Shown here: one piece after another, positions 7,542 to 16,334 of the stretch | Numbering within the stretch: the stretch's first letter is position 1 | How the letters are laid out: every line of letters begins with the position of its first letter | Assembly: GCA_947258805.1 (NCBI GenBank) | Contig: CAMYJV010000077.1 | Coordinates: forward strand, 1 to 19,614 | Source: an uncultured Gammaproteobacteria bacterium | GTDB lineage: Bacteria > Pseudomonadota > Gammaproteobacteria > GCA-2729495 | Direction of reading: 5' to 3' | Length of the DNA: 19,614 nucleotides | Notes under the pieces: model-generated | The model's input: the letters and a program-made list of their open reading frames with translations, nothing else | Told to the model about the DNA's origin: nothing | The model's database searches: none | Made by a program: the position numbers and the translations under genes

Positions 7542-9502
7542 TCAGTTGGCAGCCAGCACCTCTCGTGCAAGGGCTGCGACCTTTTCCGGCGTGAAACCAA
7601 AATGTTCGAACAACTCTGCGGCTGGTGCCGACTCACCGAAACGGTCCAGGCCCACGATGCGGCCCGCAGGCCCCACGAAGCGGTGCCAGAGATGCGGGCT
7701 GCCCGCCTCGACCGCCAACCTCTGCTCTACGGCCGCAGGTAACACCGCCTCTCGATAGTCTTCCGACTGTTCGAGGAACAGCTTCATGCAGGGCATCGAC
7801 ACCACGCGAACGCGCCGCGCAATACGTAAGCTCCACGACGCACGTCCGCACACTGCTGCGCGTCGCGCGCCTGCGCCGGCACCCCCTGGCGGGTCAGCAC
7901 CAGGCTCGAGGGCCCGTCGCGGCGTTCAATCGCATCGCGCCATGCCACCGCCGTTTCATAGCCATCACAAGGCCGCCAGACCCGCATGTTCGGCATCAGC
8001 TGCAGGCTGGCCAAGTGCTCGACCGGCTGATGGGTGGGACCGTCTTCGCCGAGGCCAATGGAGTCGTGGGTCAGCACCGCAATCTGGCGGATCCCCATCA
8101 GCGCGGCCAGTCGCAGCGCGTTGCGGGCGTAGTCGGCGAACACCAGGAAGGTACCGCCGTAGGGAATGTAGCCGCCATGCAGCGCGACCCCATTCAGGAT
8201 GGCGGTCATGCCGAATTCACGCACGCCGAAATGCAGATAATTGCCCGCGGGTTCCCGTTCCGTCAGCACGACCGAGCCAGAATGGAGTGTGAGATTGGAC
8301 CCGGTCAGATCCGCCGACCCGCCGAACAGCTCCGGCAGCGCTGGCGCGAATGCATTCAGCGCCCGCAGGGATGATTTGCGGGTGGCCTCTTTCGCCGGGT
8401 CCGCGGCGACGGCTGCCAGCGCAGCGTCAGCAAAACTTGCCCAGTCGCCGGGTAGTTCGCCTGCCAGCCGGCGCTGGAGTTCTGCAGCCAGCTCCGGATG
8501 CTCGGCGGTATAGCCGGCCATCAGCTCCTGCCACTCGGCCTCACTGGCGGCCCCGGCCGCGGTCGCATCCCACCCCTGGCGGATGTCTTCCGGCACTTCG
8601 AAGGGCCCCCAGCTCCAGCCGAGGGCCTCGCGCGCTGCGGCGATTTCTTCGGCGCCCAGGGGCGCACCGTGCGTGGACTCACTGCCCTGTTTGTTGGGCG
8701 CGCCTTTGCCGATCACCGTCTTGCAGCAAATCAGCGACGGCCGGTCGGCTGCCCGCGCCGCCTCGATGGCCGCGAACACCGCATCGGGATCGTGCCCGTC
8801 GACGTCCGGGACCACGTGCCAGCCGTAGGCGGCAAAGCGCGCGGGGGTGTCGTCGCCGAACCAGCCCGCCACTTCGCCGTCGATGGAGATGCCATTGTCA
8901 TCGTATACACAGATCAGCTTGCCGAGCTGCAGGGTACCGGCCAGCGAACAGGCCTCGTGCGAGATGCCTTCCATCAGGCAGCCGTCGCCGCAGAAGGCGT
9001 AGGTGTAGTGATCGACGACCGGGAAACCAGGACGATTGAAGGTAGCGGCCAGGATTTTTTCGGCCAGCGCCATGCCTACCGCATTCGCGAGCCCCTGGCC
9101 CAGGGGCCCGGTGGTGGTCTCCACGCCGATTTCCGGGTCGTACTCCGGGTGGCCCGGGGTCCGCGAGCCGAGTTGGCGAAAACGGCGCAGCTCCTCCATC
9201 GACAACGGGTAGCCGCTCAGGTGCAGCAATCCATACAGCAGCATCGAGCCGTGGCCATTCGATAGCACGAAGCGGTCGCGGTTCGGAAAGTGCGGGTTCT
9301 GCGGATTATGACAAAGGAAATCATTCCACAAGACCTCGGCGATATCGGCCATGCCCATGGGCATGCCGGGATGACCGGAGCTGGCCTGCTGGACGGCGTC
9401 CATGGCCAGGGCGCGCAGCGCGTTGGCGCGCTCGCGGCGGGTCGGGGCGTCAACTGCGCTGTCGGGACTCGTAGCCATGGGCTCGGCGGCTTGGGAGGCC
9501 AT
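7542..9502 (-). pseudogene. tkt: Transketolase broken by an out-of-frame internal deletion
   Basis: Transketolase moves two-carbon units between sugar phosphates with thiamine diphosphate. The first frame is intact: [23 protein letters not shown] and the cofactor region ending YDDNGISID, then the pyrimidine domain to RRGAYVLR (residue 554 counted from the ATG at 9478). Only ten unrelated residues then precede a stop at 7784. The normal C-terminus resumes in another frame at 7808 ([20 protein letters not shown]) and runs 88 residues to 7542. Compared with E. coli TktA, about 30 codons between VLR and RVVSMP are missing, including the usual ATGSEVELA segment. Eight bases (7809-7816) stand in their place, and the net loss is one more than a multiple of three. 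The start is either 9502 or 9478; neither has a clear ribosome binding site. A truncated N-terminal product could still be made. Confidence 0.85.
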
Positions 9503-9526
9503 ACTTCTTATGTTGAAGGGCCGCGC

Positions 9527-9555
9527 ATTTTGGCGTGTTCGCTCCGCCCCCGCAA
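9527..9555 (-). promoter_or_regulatory. Possible tkt promoter
   Basis: On the minus strand, TTGCGG (9555-9550) is followed after 17 bases by CAAAAT (9532-9527), a moderate match to a sigma-70 promoter, 25 to 50 bases before the possible tkt starts. The match is weak and other sites are possible. Confidence 0.3.
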
Positions 9556-9586
9556 CATGGCCGGTAGTTGCCGGGCTTAGCGTGGC

Positions 9587-9592
9587 TATAAT
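9587..9592 (+). promoter_or_regulatory. metK -10 box (TATAAT)
   Basis: A consensus TATAAT lies 34 bases before the metK ATG, within GTGGCTATAATGCACG. Transcription would begin near 9599, giving a leader of about 28 bases that contains the GAGGAAG ribosome binding site. No convincing -35 box stands 16-18 bases upstream. The leader is too short for a SAM riboswitch. Confidence 0.65.
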
Positions 9593-9626
9593 GCACGGTT
9601 TAGCCACTAGATTGAGGAAGCGCCGC

Positions 9627-10799
9627 ATGAGCAGCCGGACCCTGTTCACCTCGGAATCCGTCTCCGAGGGACACCCCGACAAGATCTGCGATCAGATATC
9701 CGATGCCATTCTTGACGCGATCCTGGCGAAGGATTCGACCGCCCGAGTCGCGGCCGAAACCGCGGTGAAGACCGGCTTCGTAATGCTGGCCGGTGAAATC
9801 AAGACCCATGCGAAAGACGTGTTCTTTGAACTGGAAGACCTCGTGCGTAACGTGGTGCTCGATATCGGTTACAACGATTCGTCGATGGGCTTCGACGGCG
9901 CCAGCTGCGGGGTGCTGAATGCCCTTGGCAAGCAATCGGCCGACATCAATCAGGGTGTAGACCGGCCTGACGAGCGGGAGCAGGGTGCCGGCGACCAGGG
10001 GATGATGTTCGGCTACGCAACGGATGAAACCGACGTGCTGATGCCGGCGCCGATCAGGCTTGCGCACCAGCTGGTGCGCCGGCAGGCGCAGGTGCGCAAG
10101 ACCGGGGAACTGCCCTGGTTGCGCCCGGACGCGAAGAGCCAGGTTACGCTGGTCTATGAAGACGGGCGGCCCGTCGCCATCGACGCCGTCGTGCTGTCCA
10201 CGCAGCACTCGCCCGACGTCGACAACCAGGCCCTGCACGACGGCGTGATGGACACCATCATCAAGCCGGTGCTGGAGCCCACCGGCTGGCTGGGCCGGCA
10301 GACCCGCTACCACATCAATCCCACGGGCCGCTTCGAGATCGGCGGACCCCTGGGCGACTGCGGCCTGACGGGGCGCAAGATCATCGTCGATACCTATGGA
10401 GGCATGGCCCGCCACGGCGGCGGCGCGTTCTCCGGCAAAGACCCGTCGAAAGTAGACCGTTCTGCCGCCTACGCGGCCCGCTACGTGGCCAAGAACCTGG
10501 TGGAGGCGGGGCTCGCACAACGCTGCGAGATCCAGGTGTCGTACGCGATCGGCGTCGCCGAGCCCACCTCCATTGCGGTGGAGACCTTCGGCACCGGCAA
10601 GCTTGCGGCCGACCGGCTGGTGCATCTGGTTCGCGAACACTTCGACCTGACGCCTTACGGCATTCGCGAAATGCTGGACCTGCAAAAGCCCATCTACCGG
10701 CCCACCGCCGCCTACGGACATTTCGGCCGGGACGACCTGGACCTGAGCTGGGAGCGCACCGACCGGGCCGACGCGCTGCGAGGCGCCGCTGCCGCCTGA
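9627..10799 (+). CDS. metK: S-adenosylmethionine synthetase (methionine adenosyltransferase)
   Basis: This 390-residue cytosolic enzyme makes S-adenosylmethionine from methionine and ATP, releasing phosphate and pyrophosphate. The N-terminus [21 protein letters not shown] carries the ATP- and metal-binding GHPDK at residues 15-19. The signature [12 protein letters not shown] and the phosphate-binding [20 protein letters not shown] are both intact. Length fits the family (about 384-390). The ATG at 9627 is preceded by GAGGAAG; the open frame continues further upstream across the promoter, but that part is not coding. It is divergent from tkt and followed 58 bp later by ahcY, so the two genes that make SAM and clear its by-product are probably co-transcribed. 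Confidence 0.97.
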   Translation: MSSRTLFTSESVSEGHPDKICDQISDAILDAILAKDSTARVAAETAVKTGFVMLAGEIKTHAKDVFFELEDLVRNVVLDIGYNDSSMGFDGASCGVLNALGKQSADINQGVDRPDEREQGAGDQGMMFGYATDETDVLMPAPIRLAHQLVRRQAQVRKTGELPWLRPDAKSQVTLVYEDGRPVAIDAVVLSTQHSPDVDNQALHDGVMDTIIKPVLEPTGWLGRQTRYHINPTGRFEIGGPLGDCGLTGRKIIVDTYGGMARHGGGAFSGKDPSKVDRSAAYAARYVAKNLVEAGLAQRCEIQVSYAIGVAEPTSIAVETFGTGKLAADRLVHLVREHFDLTPYGIREMLDLQKPIYRPTAAYGHFGRDDLDLSWERTDRADALRGAAAA

Positions 10800-10815
10800 T
10801 CCGCTGAGCCGGATC
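10798..10815 (+). other. Small inverted repeat at the metK stop
   Basis: GATCCG (10798-10803) and CGGATC (10810-10815) are perfect six-base arms around a six-base loop, overlapping the metK stop codon. There is no following T-run, so it may modestly attenuate or protect the transcript rather than end it. Confidence 0.35.
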
Positions 10816-10857
10816 GGACGAACCTATTAATCCTGAGATCGCTGGAGCCGAATATTC

Positions 10858-12273
10858 ATGAGCACGCAACCCGCCGCAGTCCTGCAACCTGATTTCAAGG
10901 TCGCAGACCTGTCACTGGCCGACTTTGGCCGCAAGGAACTCGCCATCGCCGAGACCGAAATGCCCGGCCTGATGGCCGTGCGCAAGGAATACGGAGACCA
11001 GAAGCCCCTGGCCGGCGCCCGAATCGCGGGCTCTCTGCACATGACCATCCAGACCGCGGTGCTCATCGAGACCCTGGTGGAACTCGGCGCCGAAGTCCGC
11101 TGGGCGTCGTGCAACATCTTCTCGACCCAGGACCACGCCGCCGCCGCCATCGCCGCGCGCGGCATCCCGGTGTTCGCCTACAAAGGCGAAACGCTGGACG
11201 AGTACTGGGAGTACACCCACCGCATTCTCGACTGGCCGGACGGCCCGCCGAACCGGATCCTGGACGACGGCGGCGATGCGACGTTGCTCGTCACATTGGG
11301 CGCGAAGGCCGAGCAGGATGCATCGGTGCTCGACAACCCGGGCAGCGAAGAAGAAGAGGCCCTGTTCAAGTCCATCAAAGAACGCCTGAAGAGCCGGCCC
11401 GGCTTTTACCAGGCGCTCTACGACGCCATTGGCGGCGTGACGGAAGAAACCACCACGGGCGTAGCAAGGCTCTACCAGATGCAGGCCGAGGGCGCCCTGC
11501 CCTTCCCCGCCATTAACGTGAACGATTCGGTCACCAAGTCGAAGTTCGACAATCTTTACGGCTGTCGCGAATCGCTGGTGGACGGCATCAAGCGCGCCAC
11601 CGACGTGATGATTGCCGGCAAGATTGCCCTCGTCGCCGGCTACGGCGACGTCGGCAAGGGCTGCGCGCAGTCACTACGCAGCCTGGGCGCCACTGTCTGG
11701 GTTACGGAAATCGATCCGATCTGCGCCCTGCAGGCTGCCATGGAAGGCTATCGTGTCGTGACCATGGAAGACGCCTGCAGCCAGGCCGACATCTTCGTCA
11801 CCGCCACCGGCAACTACCACGTCATCGGCTACGACCACATGGCACAGATGAAGGACCAGTCCATCGTCTGCAACATCGGCCACTTCGACAACGAAATCGA
11901 CGTGGCCAGCCTGCGTCGGCACGACTGGGAAAATATCAAGGACCAGGTGGACCACATCATCTTCCCGGACGGCAAGCGCATCATCATGCTGGCGGAAGGC
12001 CGACTCGTGAACCTCGGCTGCGGAACGGGCCACCCCAGCTTCGTGATGTCGAACTCTTTCACCAACCAGGTCATCGCCCAGATCGAACTGTGGCAAAACC
12101 CCGATCAGTACAAGAACGAGGTTTACGTGCTGCCTAAGCACCTGGACGAGAAGGTTGCGCGGCTCCACCTCGACAAACTGGGCGTGAAGCTAACGGAATT
12201 GTCGCAGGAACAGGCCGACTATCTCGGCATAGCCGCAGCGGGGCCCTACAAGCCCGATCACTACAGGTATTGA
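10858..12273 (+). CDS. ahcY: Adenosylhomocysteinase (S-adenosylhomocysteine hydrolase)
   Basis: This 471-residue NAD-containing cytosolic enzyme splits S-adenosylhomocysteine into homocysteine and adenosine, relieving product inhibition of methyltransferases. The substrate domain has [16 protein letters not shown] and [16 protein letters not shown] roughly 40-residue bacterial-type insertion follows at about 151-190 ([20 protein letters not shown]). The NAD-binding loop GYGDVGKG is at 261-268, and the C-terminus PYKPDHYRY is the conserved tail that closes over the partner subunit's cofactor. GGAG at 10844-10847 precedes the ATG at a slightly long spacing of ten bases. It follows metK and is closed by a strong hairpin. 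Confidence 0.97.
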   Translation: MSTQPAAVLQPDFKVADLSLADFGRKELAIAETEMPGLMAVRKEYGDQKPLAGARIAGSLHMTIQTAVLIETLVELGAEVRWASCNIFSTQDHAAAAIAARGIPVFAYKGETLDEYWEYTHRILDWPDGPPNRILDDGGDATLLVTLGAKAEQDASVLDNPGSEEEEALFKSIKERLKSRPGFYQALYDAIGGVTEETTTGVARLYQMQAEGALPFPAINVNDSVTKSKFDNLYGCRESLVDGIKRATDVMIAGKIALVAGYGDVGKGCAQSLRSLGATVWVTEIDPICALQAAMEGYRVVTMEDACSQADIFVTATGNYHVIGYDHMAQMKDQSIVCNIGHFDNEIDVASLRRHDWENIKDQVDHIIFPDGKRIIMLAEGRLVNLGCGTGHPSFVMSNSFTNQVIAQIELWQNPDQYKNEVYVLPKHLDEKVARLHLDKLGVKLTELSQEQADYLGIAAAGPYKPDHYRY

Positions 12274-12280
12274 GACCTGC

Positions 12281-12306
12281 GCCCAGCCGCCACCCGGCGG
12301 CTGGGC
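12281..12306 (+). terminator. Strong hairpin after ahcY
   Basis: GCCCAGCCGCC (12281-12291) and GGCGGCTGGGC (12296-12306) form a perfect 11-bp stem with an ACCC loop, eight bases after the ahcY stop. There is no T-run, only TATAGTCC, so efficiency is uncertain. The downstream arm runs directly into the possible cpdA -10 box. Confidence 0.65.
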
Positions 12307-12312
12307 TATAGT
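12307..12312 (+). promoter_or_regulatory. Possible cpdA -10 box (TATAGT)
   Basis: TATAGT directly follows the ahcY hairpin. It is five of six to the consensus, but no good -35 box is visible. If used, transcription would start around 12319-12321, at or just before an in-frame GTG. Confidence 0.4.
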
Positions 12313-12344
12313 CCCGGGCTGTGTTTCTTGCCCGGAGCGTTGCG

Positions 12345-13112
12345 TTGACGGAGCGCGTCGCGAGACTGCTGCACATCACGGACACGCACCTGCACGCGTC
12401 GCCGGAAGGGCGCATGCGCGGTGTGTGCACGGATGAAACGCTGCGAGCAGTGCTGGCTAGTGCATTTCAAGACAACGACGCGCCGGATGCCATTCTGGCT
12501 ACCGGAGATCTCGTGCAGGATGAGACGCGGGCCGGTTATGAACGCCTGCACACACTGCTTGGCGCCTGCGGGCTGCCCGTGTACTGCCTGCCAGGCAACC
12601 ATGACGAGCTCCAGGCCATGCACTCGGTACTGGACGGCCCACCGTTTCAGGTCTGTGGCGAAGCCCGGTTCGGCAACTGGTCGCTGTTGATGTTGAACAG
12701 CCATTTTCCGGGTGCGGATTCCGGTCGGCTGGCCCCTGCGGAGCTGACCCGCCTGGCAGATGCACTGGCGCGCAACGATGCGAGCCATTACCTCATCTGC
12801 CTGCATCACCAGGTGCTGCCCATGGGCAGCCGCTGGCTGGACGGCGTGGGTTTGCGCAACGCCGACGAGTTGCTCGAACTCCTGGACCGGCACAAGAGCG
12901 TGCGCGGCGTGGTCTGGGGACACGTCCACCAGGCTTCCGACCGTCGTCGACTCGGCGTGAGATTTCTCAGTTCGCCGTCGACCTGCGCACAGTTCTTGCC
13001 GAACAGCGATGATTTTGTCCTTGACGAACGGCCACCCGGTTTTCGCTGGCTGAACCTGTATGCGAATGGCAGGATAGATACCCAGGTAGTCTGGCTGGAG
13101 GCCGACTCATGA
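12345..13112 (+). CDS. cpdA: CpdA-type 3',5'-cyclic-AMP phosphodiesterase (metallophosphoesterase)
   Basis: This 255-residue class III phosphodiesterase belongs to the calcineurin-like fold and is expected to hydrolyse cAMP to AMP in the cytosol. The metal-ligand motifs occur in order: D13 and H15 in HITDTHL, D55 in GDLVQD, N85-H86 in PGNHDE, then CLHHQVLP and GHVHQ. Motif order and length match CpdA, though other cyclic-nucleotide or phosphoester substrates cannot be excluded. I favour the TTG at 12345 because GGAG (12334-12337) lies seven bases before it. A GTG at 12321 adds eight residues and could serve on a leaderless transcript. The stop overlaps the next start (ATGA), which indicates translational coupling. 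Confidence 0.85.
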   Translation: MTERVARLLHITDTHLHASPEGRMRGVCTDETLRAVLASAFQDNDAPDAILATGDLVQDETRAGYERLHTLLGACGLPVYCLPGNHDELQAMHSVLDGPPFQVCGEARFGNWSLLMLNSHFPGADSGRLAPAELTRLADALARNDASHYLICLHHQVLPMGSRWLDGVGLRNADELLELLDRHKSVRGVVWGHVHQASDRRRLGVRFLSSPSTCAQFLPNSDDFVLDERPPGFRWLNLYANGRIDTQVVWLEADS

Positions 13113-13975
13113 TGCACCTTCGCTGGCTCGTGGCCACCGCCTGCCTGATCGTCGCCCAGGCGGCCAGCAGTCTGGCGCTCTGGGAACTGGAAGATACCCG
13201 TGGGCAGGTCCGGCTGCTGGGCTCCATTCATTTTCTGCGCGCATCGGACTATCCGCTGCCACCTGCGTTGGAACGCGCGTATGACGAAGCCGACGTGGTC
13301 GTTATGGAACTGGATATGGACGACCTGGACCCGTTGCGGGCCCAGGCGACGATCATGCAGATGGCCATGGACCCGCAGGGCCGCAATCTCGAGACGTTGA
13401 TCGGGCCGCAGGTCTATGCGCAGGCGCGCAAGGACGCCGAGACCATCAATGTGCAGCTCGATATGTTCCAGGCCTTCGAGCCGTGGTTCGCGTCGCTGCA
13501 GATTACCCAGCTGCGCCTGATGCAGCTCGGCTTCGACCCGAACCTGGGGATTGAGCAACAGTGGGCGGTGCGCGCCCGCAGCGACGGCAAGGAAGTCCGC
13601 GGCCTGGAAACGCTGGAGGACCAGCTGGGTGCGCTGGACTCGATGCCGGAGCGCGTGCAGAAGAACTTCCTGCTGCTCACCATCGAAGAAGCCGTGCAGG
13701 CCGAAAACATGATTGATCGCACCTTGAGCGCCTGGCGCAACGGCGACCTCGGCGCTCTCGAGCGCGAAACGACGCAGGCCCTCGTCGAACAACCGCTCGT
13801 GTATCAGAAACTCCTGGTGGACCGGAACCGCGCGTGGGCCCGCCAGATCGAGGCACTAGCGCGGGACGGCGGCAACTACCTGATCGTGGTGGGCTCCGCC
13901 CACCTGCTGGGCGAAGACAGCGTGCTGGTGATGCTCGACCGGGAAGGTTTGACGGCACGGCGCATTACCGATTAG
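13109..13975 (+). CDS. TraB/GumN family protein with signal peptide
   Basis: This 288-residue protein belongs to the TraB/PrgY/GumN family. It has the paired motifs GSIHFL (residues 38-43) and VVGSAHLLGEDSVLVML near the C-terminus, with acidic MELDMDDLD and the central VRGLETLEDQ in between. Distant relatives (Tiki) are metalloproteases, but the role of the bacterial members is mostly unknown. Residues 1-23 look like a signal peptide, possibly cleaved after SLA, so it should be exported. The ATG at 13109 overlaps the cpdA stop by four bases and is served by GGAGG at 13097-13101. An in-frame ATG at 13112 is the alternative. The link with cpdA is positional only. Confidence 0.85.
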   Translation: MMHLRWLVATACLIVAQAASSLALWELEDTRGQVRLLGSIHFLRASDYPLPPALERAYDEADVVVMELDMDDLDPLRAQATIMQMAMDPQGRNLETLIGPQVYAQARKDAETINVQLDMFQAFEPWFASLQITQLRLMQLGFDPNLGIEQQWAVRARSDGKEVRGLETLEDQLGALDSMPERVQKNFLLLTIEEAVQAENMIDRTLSAWRNGDLGALERETTQALVEQPLVYQKLLVDRNRAWARQIEALARDGGNYLIVVGSAHLLGEDSVLVMLDREGLTARRITD

Positions 13976-14064
13976 CCCCGTCGCTTAATGACCCGCCAAC
14001 CTCGGCACGACAGATAACGCGTTAGCCTGCTCGCCCGCTGATCCTCCGACCCCGGCGCGGTGCG

Positions 14065-14247
14065 TCAATCGCTGACGCGCTCGAAGTCTTCCCGTCCGGC
14101 GCCGCAATCCGGGCAGCGCCAGGATAAGGGAATATCGTCCCAACGCGTGCCGGGAGAGATACCGGCCTCCGGCAGACCTTTTTGCTCATCGTACTCGTAG
14201 CCGCAAATCAGGCAACGGTAAACCTTGTATTCGGCCACTTCAGTCAT
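14065..14247 (-). CDS. Rubredoxin
   Basis: This 60-residue protein carries one iron bound by four cysteines, in CLICG near residue 13 and CPDCGA near residue 46. The conserved core [18 protein letters not shown] and [17 protein letters not shown] are typical of short aerobic-type rubredoxins, which pass single electrons to partners such as alkane hydroxylases, oxygenases or peroxide reductases. No partner gene is adjacent, so its role here is open. The ATG at 14247 gives the normal short N-terminus; no strong ribosome binding site is visible. It follows the LON-domain gene after 24 bp and probably shares its transcript. The 89-bp convergent gap before it (13976-14064) holds only a ten-base palindrome, TAACGCGTTA at 14015-14024. 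Confidence 0.95.
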   Translation of the reverse strand: MTEVAEYKVYRCLICGYEYDEQKGLPEAGISPGTRWDDIPLSWRCPDCGAGREDFERVSD

Positions 14248-14271
14248 GGTCTGCCGGCCGGGATGCGCCGG

Positions 14272-14886
14272 CTACTGCGGCCGTTCCTTGCGAATGGCGC
14301 GCAGCAGCGGCCGAACGTACTCCAGCCGCTCGAGAGGATCGTCGATTTCCAGGCAGTTCTGCTTCTGCTCAAGCTCCATGGGCAGAATTTCAGCAAAGCG
14401 TGCCGCCACCCAGCCGGAGTTGCGGTAATGCTTGGGCAGCGGATCGTAGAGCTTGCCGAGGTCCTCGATGACAGCCTTCAGCAGGGTCGCCATCGGTTCG
14501 TATTCCTTCGGCAGCTCAACATCAGGTTCTGCAGCCAGCTCTTCCACCGTGCCGATGTATAAACCGTCCGCCTCCTTGTCGACGGCCTGCAGCGAGAAAC
14601 GCTGCGTGCCCACCGCGGTGACGCCGAGTATGCCGTCGCTGCCCTGGTACCAGTCGGTAATGCGCGCGCGGGTGCCGATATCTGCCACCCGGACTTCACC
14701 GACTTCGGAGCCGTCGCGAATCATGATCACGCCGAACTCCGCATCGTTCTTCATGCAGCGGCTGATCATGTCGAGATAGCGCGGTTCGAAGACCCGGAGC
14801 GGCAGCGGCCCGCCCGGAAACAGCACCGTCCGCAATGGGAACAGCGGGATGCTATCGGTGAGAACCTGGGTTGCCTGGTCTGCCAC
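14272..14886 (-). CDS. LON-domain (Lon substrate-binding-like) protein
   Basis: This 204-residue protein consists of a LON/PUA-like domain only, resembling the N-terminal region of Lon protease without the ATPase and peptidase parts. The start IPLFPLRTVLFPGGPLPLRVFEPRY is the family signature. The middle has DIGTRARITDW and the C-terminal half is a helical bundle ending EYVRPLLRAIRKERPQ. Free-standing LON-domain proteins are common in proteobacteria and thought to bind peptides, but their function is not established. The start is a GTG at 14886, chosen because it leaves the usual short N-terminus. It lies 16 bp after mpl with no obvious ribosome binding site, so coupling to mpl is likely. Confidence 0.88.
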   Translation of the reverse strand: MADQATQVLTDSIPLFPLRTVLFPGGPLPLRVFEPRYLDMISRCMKNDAEFGVIMIRDGSEVGEVRVADIGTRARITDWYQGSDGILGVTAVGTQRFSLQAVDKEADGLYIGTVEELAAEPDVELPKEYEPMATLLKAVIEDLGKLYDPLPKHYRNSGWVAARFAEILPMELEQKQNCLEIDDPLERLEYVRPLLRAIRKERPQ

Positions 14887-14902
14887 AACCGAAACTATAC
14901 AC

Positions 14903-16261
14903 TCACCCGGCGCCTGACAGCGATTGCGCCAGGCGCTCGTGGATGCCCCCGAAACCGCCGTTGCTCATGACCACCACCCGATCGCCCGGCTGCGCAGCGG
15001 CAGCAATATTGCGAACGATCTCGTCGACTTCGTCACACACGAGAATGGCCCCGCTGCCGGCCAGCGCTGCATCCAGGTCCCAGTCCAGGTTGCCGGGGCG
15101 CAGGACCCAGGCCTGGTCGGCGCCGGCCAGCGCCGGACCCAGCGCATCGCGATGCACGCCCATGCGCATCGTGTTCGAGCGTGGTTCCAGAGCCACCAGC
15201 ACGCGCGCAGTCGGCGCACCGGCCCGGATCCCGGCAAGCGTGCGGGCGATGGCCGTCGGGTGATGGGCAAAATCGTCATAGAGCTCGACGCCGCCGAAAG
15301 TTCCACGTAGTTCCAGCCGCCGCTTCACGCCGGCAAAACGGCCGACGGCCTCCAGCGCCGCGGCGGGTGCCACGCCCACCTCACCGGCCGCGATCACGGC
15401 CGCCGTTGCGTTCTCGGCATTGTGCGCGCCGGCCATCTGCCAGCCGACTTCACCCACCCGCACATTGCCGTGCTGCAGGCAGAAGCGCTCGCTTTGAGCA
15501 GTCCCTGTCCAGTCGGCGCCTGCGGCTGGGTCGCTGGAAAAACTCGTCACCGGGGTCCACACGTCATGGGCCAGCAGCGGATCAAGGTTGGCTTCACCGG
15601 CGCGCACCACCAAGCGGCCGGCGCCCGGCAGCGCCCGGATCAGCTGGTGGAACTGACGCTGAATGGCTGCGAGGTCGGGATAGATGTCAGCGTGGTCGAA
15701 CTCGAGGTTGTTTATCACCAGCGTGCGCGGCCGGTACAGCAGGAACTTTGCACGCTTGTCGAAAAACGCCGTGTCGTATTCATCCGCTTCGATCACGAAG
15801 GCCTCACCCTCGCCGAGCCGCGCGGAGATGCCAAAGTCACAAGGCACGCCACCGATCAGGAAACCAGGCGACTGGCCGTTCGCTTCCAGGATCCATGCCA
15901 GGAGGCTCGCGGTGGTGGTCTTGCCGTGGGTACCCGCGACGGCCAGCACGTGTCGGTCGCGAAGAACTTCACGGGCCAGCCAGTCCGGCCCGGAGGTGAA
16001 CGGGATTCGGCTGTTCAACAAGGCCTCGACGACCGGCAGGCCACGCGTCATCACGTTACCAACCAGCACCACGTCGGGGGCAGGCTCAAGCTGACCCGCG
16101 TCGTAGCCTTCCGTCACGTCGATACCGAGGGCGGCCAGCTGGTCGCTCATCGGCGGATATACGCCACGGTCAGAGCCGGTGACGCGATGGCCTGCGGCTC
16201 TCGCCAGCGCGGCCACGCCGCCCATGAAGGTGCCGCAGATGCCAAGAATGTGTACGTGCAT
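14903..16261 (-). CDS. mpl: UDP-N-acetylmuramate:L-alanyl-gamma-D-glutamyl-meso-diaminopimelate ligase
   Basis: This 452-residue cytosolic Mur-type ligase attaches recycled tripeptide from old peptidoglycan to UDP-MurNAc using ATP. Residues 1-17 (HVHILGICGTFMGGVA) are the characteristic Mpl start, which separates it from MurC. The ATP-binding loop GTHGKTT is at 110-116. NNLEFDHADIYPDL and DDFAHHPTAI are further ligase motifs of the family. Length fits E. coli Mpl (457). The ATG at 16261 is well placed by homology, although a ribosome binding site is not evident. It heads a minus-strand set with the LON-domain protein and rubredoxin and is divergent from rnd. Confidence 0.95.
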   Translation of the reverse strand: MHVHILGICGTFMGGVAALARAAGHRVTGSDRGVYPPMSDQLAALGIDVTEGYDAGQLEPAPDVVLVGNVMTRGLPVVEALLNSRIPFTSGPDWLAREVLRDRHVLAVAGTHGKTTTASLLAWILEANGQSPGFLIGGVPCDFGISARLGEGEAFVIEADEYDTAFFDKRAKFLLYRPRTLVINNLEFDHADIYPDLAAIQRQFHQLIRALPGAGRLVVRAGEANLDPLLAHDVWTPVTSFSSDPAAGADWTGTAQSERFCLQHGNVRVGEVGWQMAGAHNAENATAAVIAAGEVGVAPAAALEAVGRFAGVKRRLELRGTFGGVELYDDFAHHPTAIARTLAGIRAGAPTARVLVALEPRSNTMRMGVHRDALGPALAGADQAWVLRPGNLDWDLDAALAGSGAILVCDEVDEIVRNIAAAAQPGDRVVVMSNGGFGGIHERLAQSLSGAG

Positions 16262-16271
16262 CGTGTCTTTG

Positions 16272-16312
16272 TCAGCGCGGCGTTAACGGCCGCTTTGTGC
16301 GCCGGTGGCTGA
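16272..16312. promoter_or_regulatory. Nested inverted repeats in the mpl/rnd divergent gap
   Basis: The 73-bp gap between mpl and rnd contains two overlapping pairings. One is GCGGC (16277-16281) with GCCGC (16289-16293). The other is a longer, interrupted dyad: TCAGC (16272-16276) plus CGGCG (16278-16282) with CGCCG (16300-16304) plus GCTGA (16308-16312). They share bases and cannot form together. Function is unknown. Confidence 0.35.
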
Positions 16313-16334
16313 TGATCCTCTACACTCGAGGCTT

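Noticed and set aside
7542..7853. A separate small gene for a split transketolase C-terminal subunit
   Set aside because: Natural split transketolases divide near residue 300 between the cofactor and pyrimidine domains. Here the break lies inside the C-terminal domain, core residues are missing, and the first 20 residues of this frame merely re-read the N-terminal part out of frame.
9600..10721. 373-codon open frame opposite metK
   Set aside because: Antisense to a highly conserved gene and without family motifs. The same reasoning removes the long frames opposite gap (6462-7526), pyk (4129-5097), mpl (15422-16312) and cpdA/TraB (12806-13792).
10800..10857. SAH riboswitch before ahcY or SAM riboswitch before metK
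   Set aside because: The 58-bp metK-ahcY gap and the roughly 28-base metK leader are too short and lack the conserved cores of these riboswitches.
14015..14024. TAACGCGTTA palindrome in the gap before rubredoxin
   Set aside because: A single ten-base palindrome between convergent genes, with no repeat or promoter context; probably chance.
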